From Candidatus Aminicenantota bacterium (lineage in GTDB: Bacteria; Acidobacteriota; Aminicenantia; Aminicenantales; Aminicenantaceae): a DNA stretch of 35,597 bases. The stretch covers positions 6,085-41,681 of the forward strand of contig WVZK01000179.1 of the NCBI GenBank assembly GCA_011772475.1, in the 5' to 3' direction. The notes beneath the pieces were generated by a model. The model saw only the letters and a list, made by a program, of their open reading frames with translations. It did not search any database and was not told the DNA's origin. Numbering within the stretch: position 1 is the first letter of the stretch; the number at the start of each line of letters is the position of its first letter. Shown piece after piece: positions 1 to 8,155 of this stretch. Position numbers and translations under genes: made by a program.

Positions 1-884
1 TCTACCCATTCTTTCTTGATAACTCCAGGGCCTGGCTTGGAAGCAGAAATAACAACATCAGCTCCTTCCATGGATTCTTTGATATCTCCTTTGATTCCCT
101 TTGGATTTGTTGTTTCACAGAGATGCCATTTTTCCTTGTATTTTGTTTTTAAAATCTCTCTATCTTCCCTGTCTCTGTGAAGGATTCCTTTAGAGTCAAC
201 AGCTATTAAATTTTCAGGCTTAACGCCGGCGATTACGATGAGCCTGGCGATGGCAATATTAGCCGCGCCTGCTCCGATTAAGGCGACTTTTATATCTTCC
301 ATTTTCTTTCCGACGATCTTGACTGCATTGAGAAGGCCGGCCACTGTAACACAGGCGGTTCCCTGCTGGTCATCGTGCCAGACAGGAATTTCCATCTCGT
401 TTCTCAGAGTATCTAAAATATGAAAGCATTTTGGATGAGAGATGTCTTCAAGGTTTATTCCTCCAAAAGTGGGTTGGATCCATTTAACAGCTTGTATGAT
501 TTCTTCAGGATTGCTGGTATCAAGGCAGATAGGAAAAGCATCGACTCCCCCTAAATACTTGTAGAGTAAAGCTTTGCCTTCCATTACAGGTAAGCCGGCT
601 TCAGGGCCGATATCGCCCAAGCCTAAAACTCTTGATCCATCTGTGACCACAGCCACAAAATTCCATTTGTTGGTCATCTCATATGCTTTTTCTATATCTG
701 CTTGGATATCTTTGCACGGAGCCGCGACTCCAGGAGTATACCAGATGGCAAAATCATTAAAATCCCTTATCCGGCATTTGGGAATGACCTCTATTTTGCC
801 CCTGTAGAAAGGATGAAGCCGCATAGCATCTTTAGAGGGTTGTTCAGCTTTGGCTAGCAATTCTTCTACGGTAAATTTTTTCAT
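1..884 (-). CDS. NAD(P)-dependent malic enzyme, partial (C-terminus outside window)
   Basis: Malic enzyme converts malate to pyruvate and CO2 with NAD(P) reduction in the cytoplasm. About 294 codons are visible; the 3' part runs off the left edge. The N-terminal half carries the family motif YTPGVAAPC (about residues 49-57), a [14 protein letters not shown] stretch and a WHDDQQGTA segment. The last visible residues ([14 protein letters not shown]) fit the NAD-binding domain. The ATG at 884 is chosen because AGGAGG (891-896) lies six bases upstream. The shape matches the short bacterial/archaeal type (about 400-450 residues) rather than the MaeB-phosphotransacetylase fusion, but the missing end prevents a check. 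The upstream sequence is very AT-rich and no convincing promoter was identified. Family call is secure; cofactor preference is not. Confidence 0.93.
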   Translation of the reverse strand, partial: MKKFTVEELLAKAEQPSKDAMRLHPFYRGKIEVIPKCRIRDFNDFAIWYTPGVAAPCKDIQADIEKAYEMTNKWNFVAVVTDGSRVLGLGDIGPEAGLPVMEGKALLYKYLGGVDAFPICLDTSNPEEIIQAVKWIQPTFGGINLEDISHPKCFHILDTLRNEMEIPVWHDDQQGTACVTVAGLLNAVKIVGKKMEDIKVALIGAGAANIAIARLIVIAGVKPENLIAVDSKGILHRDREDREILKTKYKEKWHLCETTNPKGIKGDIKESMEGADVVISASKPGPGVIKKEWV

Positions 885-1174
885 ATGATGCCTCCTTTTA
901 GATATGAATATGAATCAAAAAGATTATTATTAATAGAATTATTATTGCCTCTTATAATTTATTATATTCTCTATCGGCCTGAAAAGCATTTCATTATATT
1001 CTTTTATTACTTAAAGTCAAGCTCAAATGGAAATATACAGAAAGTTCAGAAAAAACAGAGGGAAGTTCGTGTCTTTAAGAACTCAAGATTAAAAAACTGG
1101 TGCTTTGATGCTCTGCTTTCTTTTTCTGATGCGATGATTAATGGTCAAAATCCGAGTGCCGACGCCAAATCTTT
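885..1174. other. Intergenic, AT-rich, no gene seen
   Basis: This 290-base gap lies between the malic enzyme start and the AICAR transformylase stop. It is strongly AT-rich around 905-1005. It holds the malic enzyme ribosome binding site at 891-896. Short open frames here have no ribosome binding site or recognisable product. No clear terminator hairpin was found. Confidence 0.5.
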
Positions 1175-2254
1175 TTATCTATGCAGGAAACAGCGCTCGC
1201 TATCCTTTTCTCCAGGCTTCCTGGTTATGATCATAGCTAAATTGTGCTCATTTGCCTTATCAATGACATCCTGATCTCTTATTGAACCCAAAGGGTAAAT
1301 TATAGCATTTATCCCGTTCTGGGCTGCTAATTCGACTACGTCTGTAAAAGGAATAAAAGCATCGGATGCCATAACACATCCTTCAGGTCCATAGCCTCGC
1401 TTTGAGTATTTGATAGCCGTCTCGGCGGCATCAATTCGACTTCTCTGTCCTGAGCCAATTCCGTGCACTTTATCTTTCTTGCCGATAACAATGGCATTAG
1501 ACCGGGTAAAGCAGGCGACGTTCCAGTTAAAAATGGCTGCCTCGATCTCTTCAGGAGTGGGTTTTCTTTCTGAAACAATATCAACAGAATCTGAAGATGT
1601 AATCTTTGAATCAAACCTCTTTTGAATTAAAAGACCACCAGCTACTCTTTTGAATTCCAATCCATTGTCAGAGGCCTTTGTGTCGAGAGAAGTCGCCATT
1701 TTTACTACCCTCAAGGGCTTTCTTGACGCCAAAACTTCAAGGGATTCTGATGTGAAATCAGGAGCATAGACAACCTCGATATTCCTGCCTTTTTCCACCA
1801 ACAGATCTGCCAGTTGTTTGGTAATCCTGTAATTGAAAACGTTGACGCTTCCGAAGTTAGAAAGAGAGTCGCAATTCCATGCTTTTTCAAAGGTTTCTTC
1901 TGGTGCCTCTCCCCTAGCAACACCGCTTGGCATCTCATGTTTAACCAGGACACAGATTAGCGAGTTTTCATAAATATCTGTTAATTTCTTTACAAGCCTC
2001 TGGCCAAGATCCATATCTCCAATATTTATATAACTCAGCCCCTTTGTCCCTTCCTGCAGGACTTCCATGGTTGCCATGTTTGGGCCGGAGGCCCCTTTTT
2101 CTGAGTAAAAGGCGGCCGCGTAGCCAGGATTTTCTCCGTACCTCATCGAGAGTTTTTTCTTGAACTTCTGGCTTCCAAAGCGAAATGTATCAGGAAATTC
2201 CTCTTTGACTGGAGTCCTGTATTGTTTTCTGTCTTCTTTGCTTGTTTTATCCAT
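1175..2254 (-). CDS. purH: Stand-alone AICAR transformylase (PurH C-terminal domain)
   Basis: This enzyme formylates AICAR to FAICAR with 10-formyl-tetrahydrofolate, the penultimate step of de novo IMP synthesis. The 359-residue protein begins close to the domain's opening motif RYGENP (about residues 38-43) and keeps the K-H pair (about 105-106, in VKHEMPSG) and the SGQRSRIDAAE segment. It lacks the roughly 200-residue MGS-like IMP cyclohydrolase domain that precedes this domain in normal bifunctional PurH. The missing reaction is supplied by the PurO-type gene immediately upstream, whose stop is separated from this ATG by one base. The start at 2254 is preferred over an in-frame ATG at 2275, which would overlap purO by 20 bases; a GGACGGGGA purine run lies just upstream. 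The usual KHxNPCG reads KHEMPSG, a tolerable variation. Family call is firm. Confidence 0.92.
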   Translation of the reverse strand: MDKTSKEDRKQYRTPVKEEFPDTFRFGSQKFKKKLSMRYGENPGYAAAFYSEKGASGPNMATMEVLQEGTKGLSYINIGDMDLGQRLVKKLTDIYENSLICVLVKHEMPSGVARGEAPEETFEKAWNCDSLSNFGSVNVFNYRITKQLADLLVEKGRNIEVVYAPDFTSESLEVLASRKPLRVVKMATSLDTKASDNGLEFKRVAGGLLIQKRFDSKITSSDSVDIVSERKPTPEEIEAAIFNWNVACFTRSNAIVIGKKDKVHGIGSGQRSRIDAAETAIKYSKRGYGPEGCVMASDAFIPFTDVVELAAQNGINAIIYPLGSIRDQDVIDKANEHNLAMIITRKPGEKDSERCFLHR

Positions 2255-2255
2255 C

Positions 2256-2996
2256 TTATTTCCCCGTCCTTTCATGCTTGTTTATGATATATATTTCATA
2301 TTCATTTAGGTCAATATTGCCGGAGAAAACACAGACCACAGACACCCTATAGTCATTTTTGCCAGATGCAGGCGCCAGAGCATCATAAACTGCCTCGGCC
2401 ATATCATCGGCCTTTTTTTCTTTGATCTTGACGTCAATCGGCTCTCCTGCAAAAGCGGGAACTGGATCCTTGTCCACTCCTTCATAGGTAGAGATCATTT
2501 TTCCTCTTCCAGCTTTTAAGGGAATCTCAAAGATATTTCTTATCGAAGAGCCATCAGTCGCTCTTTTTATTATGCTGAGGGCAGCCTTTTTTTGGGGGAG
2601 AATACAGCCGCTTATCCTGGGAGTAAAGATGGGCGCATCTGGCTCATAATCCCATTCACTGAGGGCCAATTCTAACACTTCTGCGGGATTCTGACTTTGA
2701 CCAAGGCTTGTTATTATATCCGTTGTCTGCTTACCGTTGCTCACAGCGATTCCATCGGCTAGTAAAATGGCGGGATAGACAAGCAAGTCCTTGTTTCCTT
2801 TTTTTAGCGTTTCTTCGTCTGTGGGCTTTACCCAAATGGCATCATCTTTAATCTCCATTTTTCTCGCCTGGCTGGAAGCAGACCTTCCTGTTATGGCATA
2901 GATAACTACCTCTTTCTTACCGGTAATATCTCTTCCGATTATAATTATCCGCCCAGGATATTCTTTAGCCGACAGACTTTCAAGGCCTTTCGCCAT
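2256..2996 (-). CDS. purO: IMP cyclohydrolase, archaeal PurO type
   Basis: The protein (246 residues) resembles the PurO family (IMP_cyclohyd), which closes FAICAR to IMP with an Ntn-hydrolase-like fold unrelated to the PurH cyclohydrolase domain. Visible hallmarks are the N-terminal GRIIIIGRDITGKKEVVIYA strand region followed by TGRSASSQARK, a central ISGCI segment and a C-terminal VFSGNIDLNEYEIYIINKH. It is encoded directly before the AICAR transformylase domain, so the pair would together perform both final steps of IMP synthesis. The ATG at 2996 is chosen over the upstream ATG at 3029 because AAAGGAAAC precedes it at good spacing and the family motif starts soon after. PurO is best known from archaea; its presence in a bacterial setting suggests ancient transfer, which is inference. 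A promoter is visible at 3020-3048. Confidence 0.85.
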   Translation of the reverse strand: MAKGLESLSAKEYPGRIIIIGRDITGKKEVVIYAITGRSASSQARKMEIKDDAIWVKPTDEETLKKGNKDLLVYPAILLADGIAVSNGKQTTDIITSLGQSQNPAEVLELALSEWDYEPDAPIFTPRISGCILPQKKAALSIIKRATDGSSIRNIFEIPLKAGRGKMISTYEGVDKDPVPAFAGEPIDVKIKEKKADDMAEAVYDALAPASGKNDYRVSVVCVFSGNIDLNEYEIYIINKHERTGK

Positions 2997-3019
2997 TTCG
3001 TTTCCTTTGGACTTCTGTA

Positions 3020-3048
3020 TAGATAGCACAGGATATATATGAAGTCAA
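3020..3048 (-). promoter_or_regulatory. Putative sigma-70 promoter of purO-purH
   Basis: Read on the minus strand: -35 TTGACT (3043-3048), 17-base spacer, -10 TATCTA (3020-3025) preceded by an extended-10 TG. It predicts a start near 3013, about 17 bases before the purO ATG. Confidence 0.45.
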
Positions 3049-3122
3049 AATATCGGAATTAGACTTTTAAAGCATTTATGATTTGAGGCTTTTTGCCGAG
3101 AATAATCTTTTTTTGAGGAGTT

Positions 3123-3542
3123 TTATCCAGATAATCTGCTTATAGCCTTATCTAATAACGCTTGGGCACTTTTACCGTCTTCATCATAGAGCGCCTCGCC
3201 TATGCTCAATTCTCCCCAACCATTTTCTTCGGCGAGCCAATGAATTCTTTGCTTGACTGCATTTAGTCCGTTTCTATCTGATTGAGGAAGGATTATATAG
3301 TACCTCCTGAAATAAGGTCCAAACAGCTTATCATAACCACGGATGTATTTTCTTATTAAATGAAAGGAAATAGCCCTACCGGGCAGTAACCTGCTTACTC
3401 CCCTTGGGGCGCGTTCGCTCATATCTACGACAAAAATACCAAAAGTATAATTGTATCTTTTTGATCGGTTTATTTCTTCTTCGATTGTTTTGACCTCTTC
3501 TTCAAATCTATGTTTTTTTATCGCGTTCCAAAGATCAAACAC
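3123..3542 (-). CDS. Degenerate GGDEF-like domain protein
   Basis: This 139-residue protein looks like a shrunken diguanylate cyclase domain without sensor or membrane segments. It follows the GGDEF layout: an opening helix rich in E and R (EEEINRSKRYNYTFGIFVVDMS, about 22-43 in sum), a middle helix ending IRGYDKLFG, the core strand YYIILPQSD (81-89), and a closing SIGEALYDEDGKSAQALLDKA segment (113-133) like the family's SIGVA...LL..AD end. The signature pentapeptide itself is replaced by YFRRY (about 77-81), and the fold is about 20 residues shorter than usual, so catalysis is very unlikely. It starts with GTG behind a GAGGAACGGGAAAA purine run. It may be a c-di-GMP-independent adaptor. Family assignment is by pattern only and moderately sure. 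Confidence 0.6.
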   Translation of the reverse strand: MFDLWNAIKKHRFEEEVKTIEEEINRSKRYNYTFGIFVVDMSERAPRGVSRLLPGRAISFHLIRKYIRGYDKLFGPYFRRYYIILPQSDRNGLNAVKQRIHWLAEENGWGELSIGEALYDEDGKSAQALLDKAISRLSG

Positions 3543-3846
3543 TTTTCCCGTTCCTCAAAATATCAATTATCATTTTTTTATCTTTTATGCATTTATAATG
3601 AAAATTTTCCAACTTATACATAGGATTGCAGTTTTGTTAACCAGTTTTTCAAATTCAACATTCGTTTCAAACAAAAACATCTTTTGGATGCCTTATTCAA
3701 AGAAACAGGATATCCTATGAAAAAAAATACAGCAAGCATTAAATTACCGCTTTTATCGAAACGAAAAAATGATCTAACCTTGAAAATTCTTGTTTTAATC
3801 TTACAATTCAGATAGAATTTTGTTCCGATTTTAGAACGAGGTTATT
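3543..3846. other. Divergent intergenic region; one promoter, no gene
   Basis: This AT-rich 304-base gap separates the GGDEF-like gene (leftward) from the LOG-family gene (rightward). A 40-codon frame at 3598-3720 lacks a ribosome binding site and is probably noise. The only supported element is the promoter at 3780-3807. Confidence 0.45.
3780..3807 (+). promoter_or_regulatory. Putative sigma-70 promoter of the LOG-family gene
   Basis: -35 TTGAAA (3780-3785), 16-base spacer, -10 TACAAT (3802-3807). The expected start near 3814 leaves a leader of about 33 bases to the ATG at 3847, with ACGAGG as a plausible ribosome binding site. Confidence 0.5.
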
Positions 3847-4578
3847 ATGAAAAAAAGTGAGTTAACAAAAAGAGCTTATGAAAATACGAAATTCCTAGAA
3901 TCTCGTGAAGCCCGCACTTTGAGGATTTTAAGTGAGTATTTGGAACCTCTGAAGAGGTTGAATGAATGGAAGGTCAACAATACCATACTTTTTCTTGGTT
4001 CTTCAAAGGCCAATCCTGAGGATAAAGATTCTCCATTGACGAAGTACTATTGGGAAGCAGAAGAACTTTCTTACAACCTAGTCAAATGGGCCATAAAGTT
4101 AAAACAAAAGGGCAAAAATTTTGTGATATGTACAGGAGGAGGACCCGGCATAATGGAAGCTGCAAACAGGGGTGCGTATCGAGCAGAAGGAAAATCTATA
4201 GGCATGAATATATCTATTCCTGAGGAACAATACCTAAATCCATACGCATCTCCTGAACTTTCTTTTATATTCCATTACTTTTTCATGAGAAAATTTTGGC
4301 TGGTGTACAGAGCAAAAGCTGTGGTCGCTTTCCCTGGTGGTTATGGTACTCTCGATGAGGTTTTTGAAACACTAACCTTAGTCCAGACAAACAAGATTTC
4401 TCGAGATCATCTAGTCATACTTCTTTATGGGAAAGAATACTGGCGGAAGATAATCAACTTTAAGGAACTTTTAAAATACAAGACAATTTCTGAAGAGGAC
4501 CTTAAACTTTTCTTCTACTGCTCTAGTCCAAAAGAGGCTTTCTCAATTTTAAAAGAAAAATTAACAAAATTTCTCTAA
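3847..4578 (+). CDS. LOG-family nucleotide phosphoribohydrolase-like protein
   Basis: A cytoplasmic Rossmann-fold protein (243 residues) of the LOG/TIGR00730 family, often mis-annotated as lysine decarboxylase. Characterised members split the N-glycosidic bond of nucleoside 5'-monophosphates (cytokinin riboside monophosphate in plants and some bacteria, AMP-like substrates elsewhere). The two family signatures are present: GGGPGIMEAANRGA starting at G97 and PGGYGTLDE at 163-171, which form the nucleotide-phosphate site and catalytic pocket. An N-terminal extension of about 45 residues precedes the fold, as in the longer LOG subgroup. It has its own promoter and sits 218 bases before perR on the same strand; a functional link to the stress genes is not evident. 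Substrate is unknown. Confidence 0.88.
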   Translation: MKKSELTKRAYENTKFLESREARTLRILSEYLEPLKRLNEWKVNNTILFLGSSKANPEDKDSPLTKYYWEAEELSYNLVKWAIKLKQKGKNFVICTGGGPGIMEAANRGAYRAEGKSIGMNISIPEEQYLNPYASPELSFIFHYFFMRKFWLVYRAKAVVAFPGGYGTLDEVFETLTLVQTNKISRDHLVILLYGKEYWRKIINFKELLKYKTISEEDLKLFFYCSSPKEAFSILKEKLTKFL

Positions 4579-4637
4579 GATAGACTTGCTTCATTGCCCA
4601 GGGCGTTCTCTACATTTCATCTAAAAAATAAGTTTTT

Positions 4638-4661
4638 AAGAGCTTTATGGTTTTGGCTCTT
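4638..4661 (+). terminator. Weak hairpin after the LOG-family gene
   Basis: AAGAGC (4638-4643) and GCTCTT (4656-4661) can form a six-base-pair stem about 60 bases after the LOG-family stop. It lacks a proper T-run, so a terminator role is only tentative. Confidence 0.2.
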
Positions 4662-4752
4662 TATAAGCTGTACAGAATAGCCCTTATAAAATGCATCCTT
4701 CAAGGGATAATCAACATTTCATTTAAATATAAATTCCTTGATTAGAATTCTC

Positions 4753-4781
4753 TTGACAAGGCCATTTATAATTATTATAAT
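4753..4781 (+). promoter_or_regulatory. Consensus sigma-70 promoter of perR
   Basis: -35 TTGACA (4753-4758), exactly 17 bases, then -10 TATAAT (4776-4781): a perfect match to the consensus. The -10 box lies inside the PerR-box palindrome. The predicted start near 4788 is only about nine bases before the ATG at 4797, so the leader is very short. Confidence 0.8.
4766..4780. promoter_or_regulatory. PerR box (operator), perfect 7-1-7 palindrome
   Basis: TTATAATTATTATAA matches the Bacillus PerR box consensus (TTATAAT-N-ATTATAA) at all fourteen specified positions. It covers the spacer end and most of the -10 box of the perR promoter, so bound regulator would block RNA polymerase. This indicates negative autoregulation relieved by peroxide oxidation of the regulator. 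Confidence 0.8.
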
Positions 4782-4796
4782 CATTACAAAGTAGAA

Positions 4797-5255
4797 ATGA
4801 TTACAAATATGAATATATTAAAAAACAGGCTAATGGAAAAAGGCATAAAGCCCACATTCCAGCGCCTAAAGGTTCTTGAATACCTGAGTAATAATTTGAA
4901 AAACCACCCTACTGTTGAAATGGTCTACGAAGAGCTCCTCAAGGAAATTCCTACCCTATCCTTAACCACCGTTTACAACACTCTGAATAACTTTCTTGAA
5001 AAAGGACTGGTTTCTGGAGTCATTATTACGGGAACCGAAGCTAGGTATGACTTTGATACAAAATACCATCACCATTTCCTCTGTAAAATATGCGGGAAAA
5101 TTATAGATATTGATCTTAAATGCGGTTATGCGTTAGGAGAGAAAAGAACAGTATCGGGACATAGAATTGATGAAGTGCACGGATACTTCAAGGGCATATG
5201 TAAAAATTGCTATAAAAATTTGGGGACAAAGCCAAAAGGCCACAGCTCTTCATGA
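4797..5255 (+). CDS. perR: PerR-type peroxide-sensing Fur-family repressor
   Basis: A metal-dependent repressor of 152 residues. The winged helix spans about 6-80 (PTFQRLKVLEYL, then LSLTTVYNTLNNFLEKGLV as recognition region). The C-terminal dimerisation domain has the structural zinc cysteines C96, C99, C135 and C138. Counted from the ATG at 4797, the regulatory-metal ligands of Bacillus PerR are all present at matching positions: H37, D85, H91, H93 and D104. The aspartate at 104, rather than the glutamate of Fur, supports a peroxide sensor over an iron sensor. No strong ribosome binding site precedes the ATG; an in-frame ATG at 4809 is an alternative. Rubrerythrin follows 95 bases downstream and ferritin after it, the classic PerR targets. 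The protein ends in a KGHSSS tail. Confidence 0.9.
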   Translation: MITNMNILKNRLMEKGIKPTFQRLKVLEYLSNNLKNHPTVEMVYEELLKEIPTLSLTTVYNTLNNFLEKGLVSGVIITGTEARYDFDTKYHHHFLCKICGKIIDIDLKCGYALGEKRTVSGHRIDEVHGYFKGICKNCYKNLGTKPKGHSSS

Positions 5256-5350
5256 TGCCTGAATCTTGATAGAAAAAGTAGAGTTAAAAGTGGAGATTGG
5301 AAGCAAAGATTAAAAATATTGTAAATAAAGTAATAAAGAAGGAGAAATAA

Positions 5351-5926
5351 ATGAATGGTTTAAAAGGAACAAAGACAGAAAAAAACGTTTTAACCGCATT
5401 TGCCGGAGAATCTCAAGCGAGAAATCGCTACACTTATTTTGCCTCACAAGCAAAGAAGGAAGGATATGAACAGATTCGAGCATTGTTCTTGGAAACAGCG
5501 GATAACGAGAAAGAACACGCAAAAAGGCTCTTTAAATTCTTAGAGGGCGGTGAAGCAGAAATTCAGGCTTCTTTCCCCGCTGGAGTGATCGGAGACACTA
5601 AGGATAATCTTAAAGAGGCGGCTCAAGGAGAGAATTACGAATATACGACTATGTATCCAGAATTTGCAAGAACAGCTGATGAGGAGGGATTTCCTGAGAT
5701 TGCTGAGGCGATGAGATCTATCGCAGTTGCCGAGAAGCAGCATGAGAAAAGATACTTGGGGCTTCTTAACAATGTTAATAACGGCTTGGTTTTCAAAAGA
5801 GAAGAAGTTGTAAAATGGAAATGCGGCAATTGCGGGTATATTTCTGAAGGCAACGAGCCGCCTGATGAATGTCCTGCCTGTGCCCATGCCAAAGCATACT
5901 TTGAATTGCTAGCTGAGAATTGGTGA
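5351..5926 (+). CDS. rbr: Rubrerythrin
   Basis: A cytoplasmic non-haem di-iron peroxidase of anaerobes that reduces H2O2 with electrons from rubredoxin or NADH systems. The 191 residues match full-length rubrerythrin: an N-terminal ferritin-like four-helix domain (about 5-145) with the ligands in [14 protein letters not shown] (E20), [13 protein letters not shown] (E53, H56), the internal [18 protein letters not shown] segment, and a C-terminal rubredoxin domain with CGNC and CPAC pairs. AAGGAG lies just before the ATG. It is 95 bases from perR and probably shares its transcript; no separate PerR box was seen in the gap. Confidence 0.96.
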   Translation: MNGLKGTKTEKNVLTAFAGESQARNRYTYFASQAKKEGYEQIRALFLETADNEKEHAKRLFKFLEGGEAEIQASFPAGVIGDTKDNLKEAAQGENYEYTTMYPEFARTADEEGFPEIAEAMRSIAVAEKQHEKRYLGLLNNVNNGLVFKREEVVKWKCGNCGYISEGNEPPDECPACAHAKAYFELLAENW

Positions 5927-6031
5927 TCCTTAATAAAAAGGGAAAAGAGATTATAAGCAGAACACAATCTAAACTATAGCTTTTACATAAACATAGAATT
6001 AGGCAAATCTTTCAACGAGTAAGGAGGATTT

Positions 6032-6145
6032 TTGACTGAAATCTCGAATAATCAGAAAAAGAAGGAAGTAAAAAAAACATTATCCATAAACTTCGCTGAG
6101 GTTTATCCACAGAAGAAACAATACAGAGGTTTTAAAAGGAAATAA
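6032..6145 (+). CDS. Possible small ORF (37 residues) between rubrerythrin and ferritin
   Basis: A TTG start at 6032 follows a full AAGGAGG (6021-6027) with a rather short four-base gap. The frame codes for a lysine-rich 37-residue peptide (starting MTEISNNQKKKEVKK and ending QYRGFKRK), predicted very basic and soluble. No family was recognised. It sits between two peroxide/iron stress genes on the same strand, within an otherwise empty 272-base gap. The strong Shine-Dalgarno is the main support; the TTG start and tight spacing are against it. It could instead be a decayed gene end or a leader peptide. Confidence 0.3.
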   Translation: MTEISNNQKKKEVKKTLSINFAEVYPQKKQYRGFKRK

Positions 6146-6198
6146 GTTCTGAAGGAATCGGGATTTAAGGTTAAACAATAAAAACAGGAGTAATTAAT

Positions 6199-6717
6199 AT
6201 GATAAAAGCAAAAATACAAGATGCTTTAAACAAACAGCTTAATGCAGAGCTTTATTCTTCTTATCTTTACCTTTCAATGACTGCTTATTTTGAGTCAGTA
6301 AGCCTAAAAGGTTTTGCCAATTGGATGCGGGTGCAAGCTCAAGAGGAATTAGCCCACGCAATGAAATTTTATGATTACATCAATGAAAGAGCTGGCAGAG
6401 TAAACTTGACATCCATTTCTGCACCATCAGCAGAATGGGATTCTCCGCTGGCAGCTTTCGAACAAGTCTACGAGCACGAGCAAAAGGTTACAGGTCTGAT
6501 AAATGACCTGGTTACTCTCGCTATAGCTGAAACTGACCATGCTACTAATAATTTTTTGCAGTGGTTTGTAGCTGAACAAGTTGAGGAGGAGTCATCGGCT
6601 GATGAGATTGTGCAAAGGCTTAGATTGCTGGGTGAGGATCGCAGCGGCTTGTTTATGCTTGACCAGGAGCTTGGACAGAGAATATTCACTCCTCCTGGAA
6701 CTGCGGATGGAGAATAA
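6199..6717 (+). CDS. ftn: Bacterial non-haem ferritin
   Basis: Iron-storage ferritin (172 residues) forming a 24-subunit shell that oxidises Fe(II) and stores it as ferric mineral. Ferroxidase ligands are visible: E17 in [13 protein letters not shown]50 and H53 in [16 protein letters not shown]94 in EHEQKVT, and the [11 protein letters not shown] segment on the fourth helix. No haem-ligand methionine in the bacterioferritin position was noted, and length fits FtnA rather than Dps. ACAGGAG precedes the ATG. It closes the block perR-rubrerythrin-ferritin, which pairs peroxide removal with iron sequestration. No PerR box of its own was found. Confidence 0.95.
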   Translation: MIKAKIQDALNKQLNAELYSSYLYLSMTAYFESVSLKGFANWMRVQAQEELAHAMKFYDYINERAGRVNLTSISAPSAEWDSPLAAFEQVYEHEQKVTGLINDLVTLAIAETDHATNNFLQWFVAEQVEEESSADEIVQRLRLLGEDRSGLFMLDQELGQRIFTPPGTADGE

Positions 6718-6776
6718 AGGACCTTTTCTTCTGCAGCCCCCTGTTTGATTCTATATCTTAATGGTCTATTTTATGT

Positions 6777-7169
6777 TCATAATTTTGATAATTTTTCTGT
6801 AAAAATCTTCCCCTTCACAGACCTTGAAAAATAATAATATAACAAAAATCCGCTAAGCACCCCTACTGCATCTGCAATAACGTCGAAGAATTCAATGGAA
6901 CGGCGGGGGATAAAATATTGATGGAATTCATCCAAGCCTCCAAGAATAATTCCGGTGAAAATTGTTAACACAGCCCGCATCATGAGGGAAGATTTCAAAC
7001 TCATGAAATAGCCGAAGGAAAGGAAGAGACCCAGAAGGGCGAATTCAACAATGTGAATTACTTTATCAAAGAAAAGAATATCGATTTTGATATCATAGCT
7101 CCTTGAAGACAAATAAAATATAAGGGCGTAATATAAGGCAGCGGGAATAAAAAATAGTATCTTTTTCAT
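6777..7169 (-). CDS. VanZ-like small membrane protein
   Basis: A 130-residue integral membrane protein with about four hydrophobic helices. It carries the VanZ-family pattern: an N-terminal helix, FDKVIHIVEFALLGLFLSFG (about 34-53), a second helix pair, then the conserved GGLDEFHQYFIPRRSIEFFDV (about 77-97) before the last helix. VanZ itself raises teicoplanin resistance by an unknown mechanism, but most family members are uncharacterised housekeeping membrane proteins. It converges with ferritin and diverges from rlpA. Confidence 0.85.
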   Translation of the reverse strand: MKKILFFIPAALYYALIFYLSSRSYDIKIDILFFDKVIHIVEFALLGLFLSFGYFMSLKSSLMMRAVLTIFTGIILGGLDEFHQYFIPRRSIEFFDVIADAVGVLSGFLLYYYFSRSVKGKIFTEKLSKL

Positions 7170-7446
7170 CTATCTCCGCAAAAATTGATCGAGAACCGAG
7201 ATTCTCCTTACAAGATGAATTGCTTTTTTCACGAGGATTTATTCTATTAGAAAAGAAAACATATATCCAGAAATATGCCAGTTGATTTGACATAATGTGC
7301 AGGAATGTGGTTAATTTTAAGACGAGAGAGTTGAATAAGCGTAAAACTTCAGATTATTTTCAAGGAAGATTAAAGAAACTTTGATATTCTTTAAGCGCTT
7401 GGAGGATTGAAGAACAAGGCCTGTCTGCTTTAAGGACGAACTCATC

Positions 7447-8085
7447 ATGTCCAATATCCAAGTTAAAAAGCTGAGGTTATTATCTGTTCTTTGTTCAGTC
7501 ATCCTTCTTAGCTCTTGTGCGGGGAAAAGTTATTTCCATTCTGGAAATGTCCAGAAAGGTCTTGCCTCCTGGTATGGGCCTGATTTTCACGGAAAGCTCA
7601 CTTCAAATAAAGAGATCTACAATATGCATGCTCTAACAGCGGCGCATAAGACTCTTCCGTTCGGAACTTATGTCAGGGTAACAAATTTAAACAACGGAAA
7701 ATCTATCATTGTCCGTATAAACGATCGTGGTCCTTTTGTAAAAGGACGGATCATAGATTTATCATATGCTGCCGCAAAGAAGTTGGGTATGGATATTACA
7801 GGAGTTGCACCTGTTAAGATTAAGGTGCTAAAAAAATACTCACCTAAAAAGTCTTCACAAAAATTTTCTGTTCAGGTTGGGTCTTTTAGCAGTAAGAAAA
7901 ACGCAAAAGCCCTCAAAAAGAAGCTCCAGAAGAACCACAGGAATGTCTATATCTCAAAGGTAAAAACTTCTTCTGATACTTTTTACAGGGTAAGAATTAA
8001 AGCGCGAAGCGTGAAATCAGCTGAAAACATCGTCAAAAAACTCATGAAGCAGGGTTACCAAGCTAACATCCTAGAAGAGCATTGA
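7447..8085 (+). CDS. rlpA: RlpA-type septal lipoprotein with SPOR domain
   Basis: A 212-residue lipoprotein with a lipobox (LSSC, Cys24) after a short hydrophobic signal, so it should be anchored in the outer membrane or periplasmic face. The double-psi beta-barrel RlpA domain spans about 38-125: [34 protein letters not shown] and [16 protein letters not shown] are all typical. A lysine-rich linker leads to a C-terminal SPOR domain (about 138-210, [14 protein letters not shown]), which binds denuded glycan strands at division septa. Characterised RlpA proteins are lytic transglycosylases acting on denuded peptidoglycan. This implies a diderm cell. An AAGGAC upstream is a weak ribosome binding site. 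Confidence 0.92.
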   Translation: MSNIQVKKLRLLSVLCSVILLSSCAGKSYFHSGNVQKGLASWYGPDFHGKLTSNKEIYNMHALTAAHKTLPFGTYVRVTNLNNGKSIIVRINDRGPFVKGRIIDLSYAAAKKLGMDITGVAPVKIKVLKKYSPKKSSQKFSVQVGSFSSKKNAKALKKKLQKNHRNVYISKVKTSSDTFYRVRIKARSVKSAENIVKKLMKQGYQANILEEH

Positions 8086-8155
8086 TGAATGTTGACTCCT
8101 CACCTAATGAGGCTATCATATATGCGGGGTAAAACAGGAAATAATATCTCTTAAT

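Noticed and set aside
952-967. Second PerR-like box upstream of malic enzyme (TTATAAT-TT-ATTATAT)
   Set aside because: The spacer is two bases instead of one, the last position mismatches, and the surrounding sequence is so AT-rich that such a match is expected by chance.
7287-7316. TTGACA upstream of rlpA as a promoter
   Set aside because: The best -10 candidates (TTAATT or TAATTT) are poor and lie over 120 bases from the start codon.
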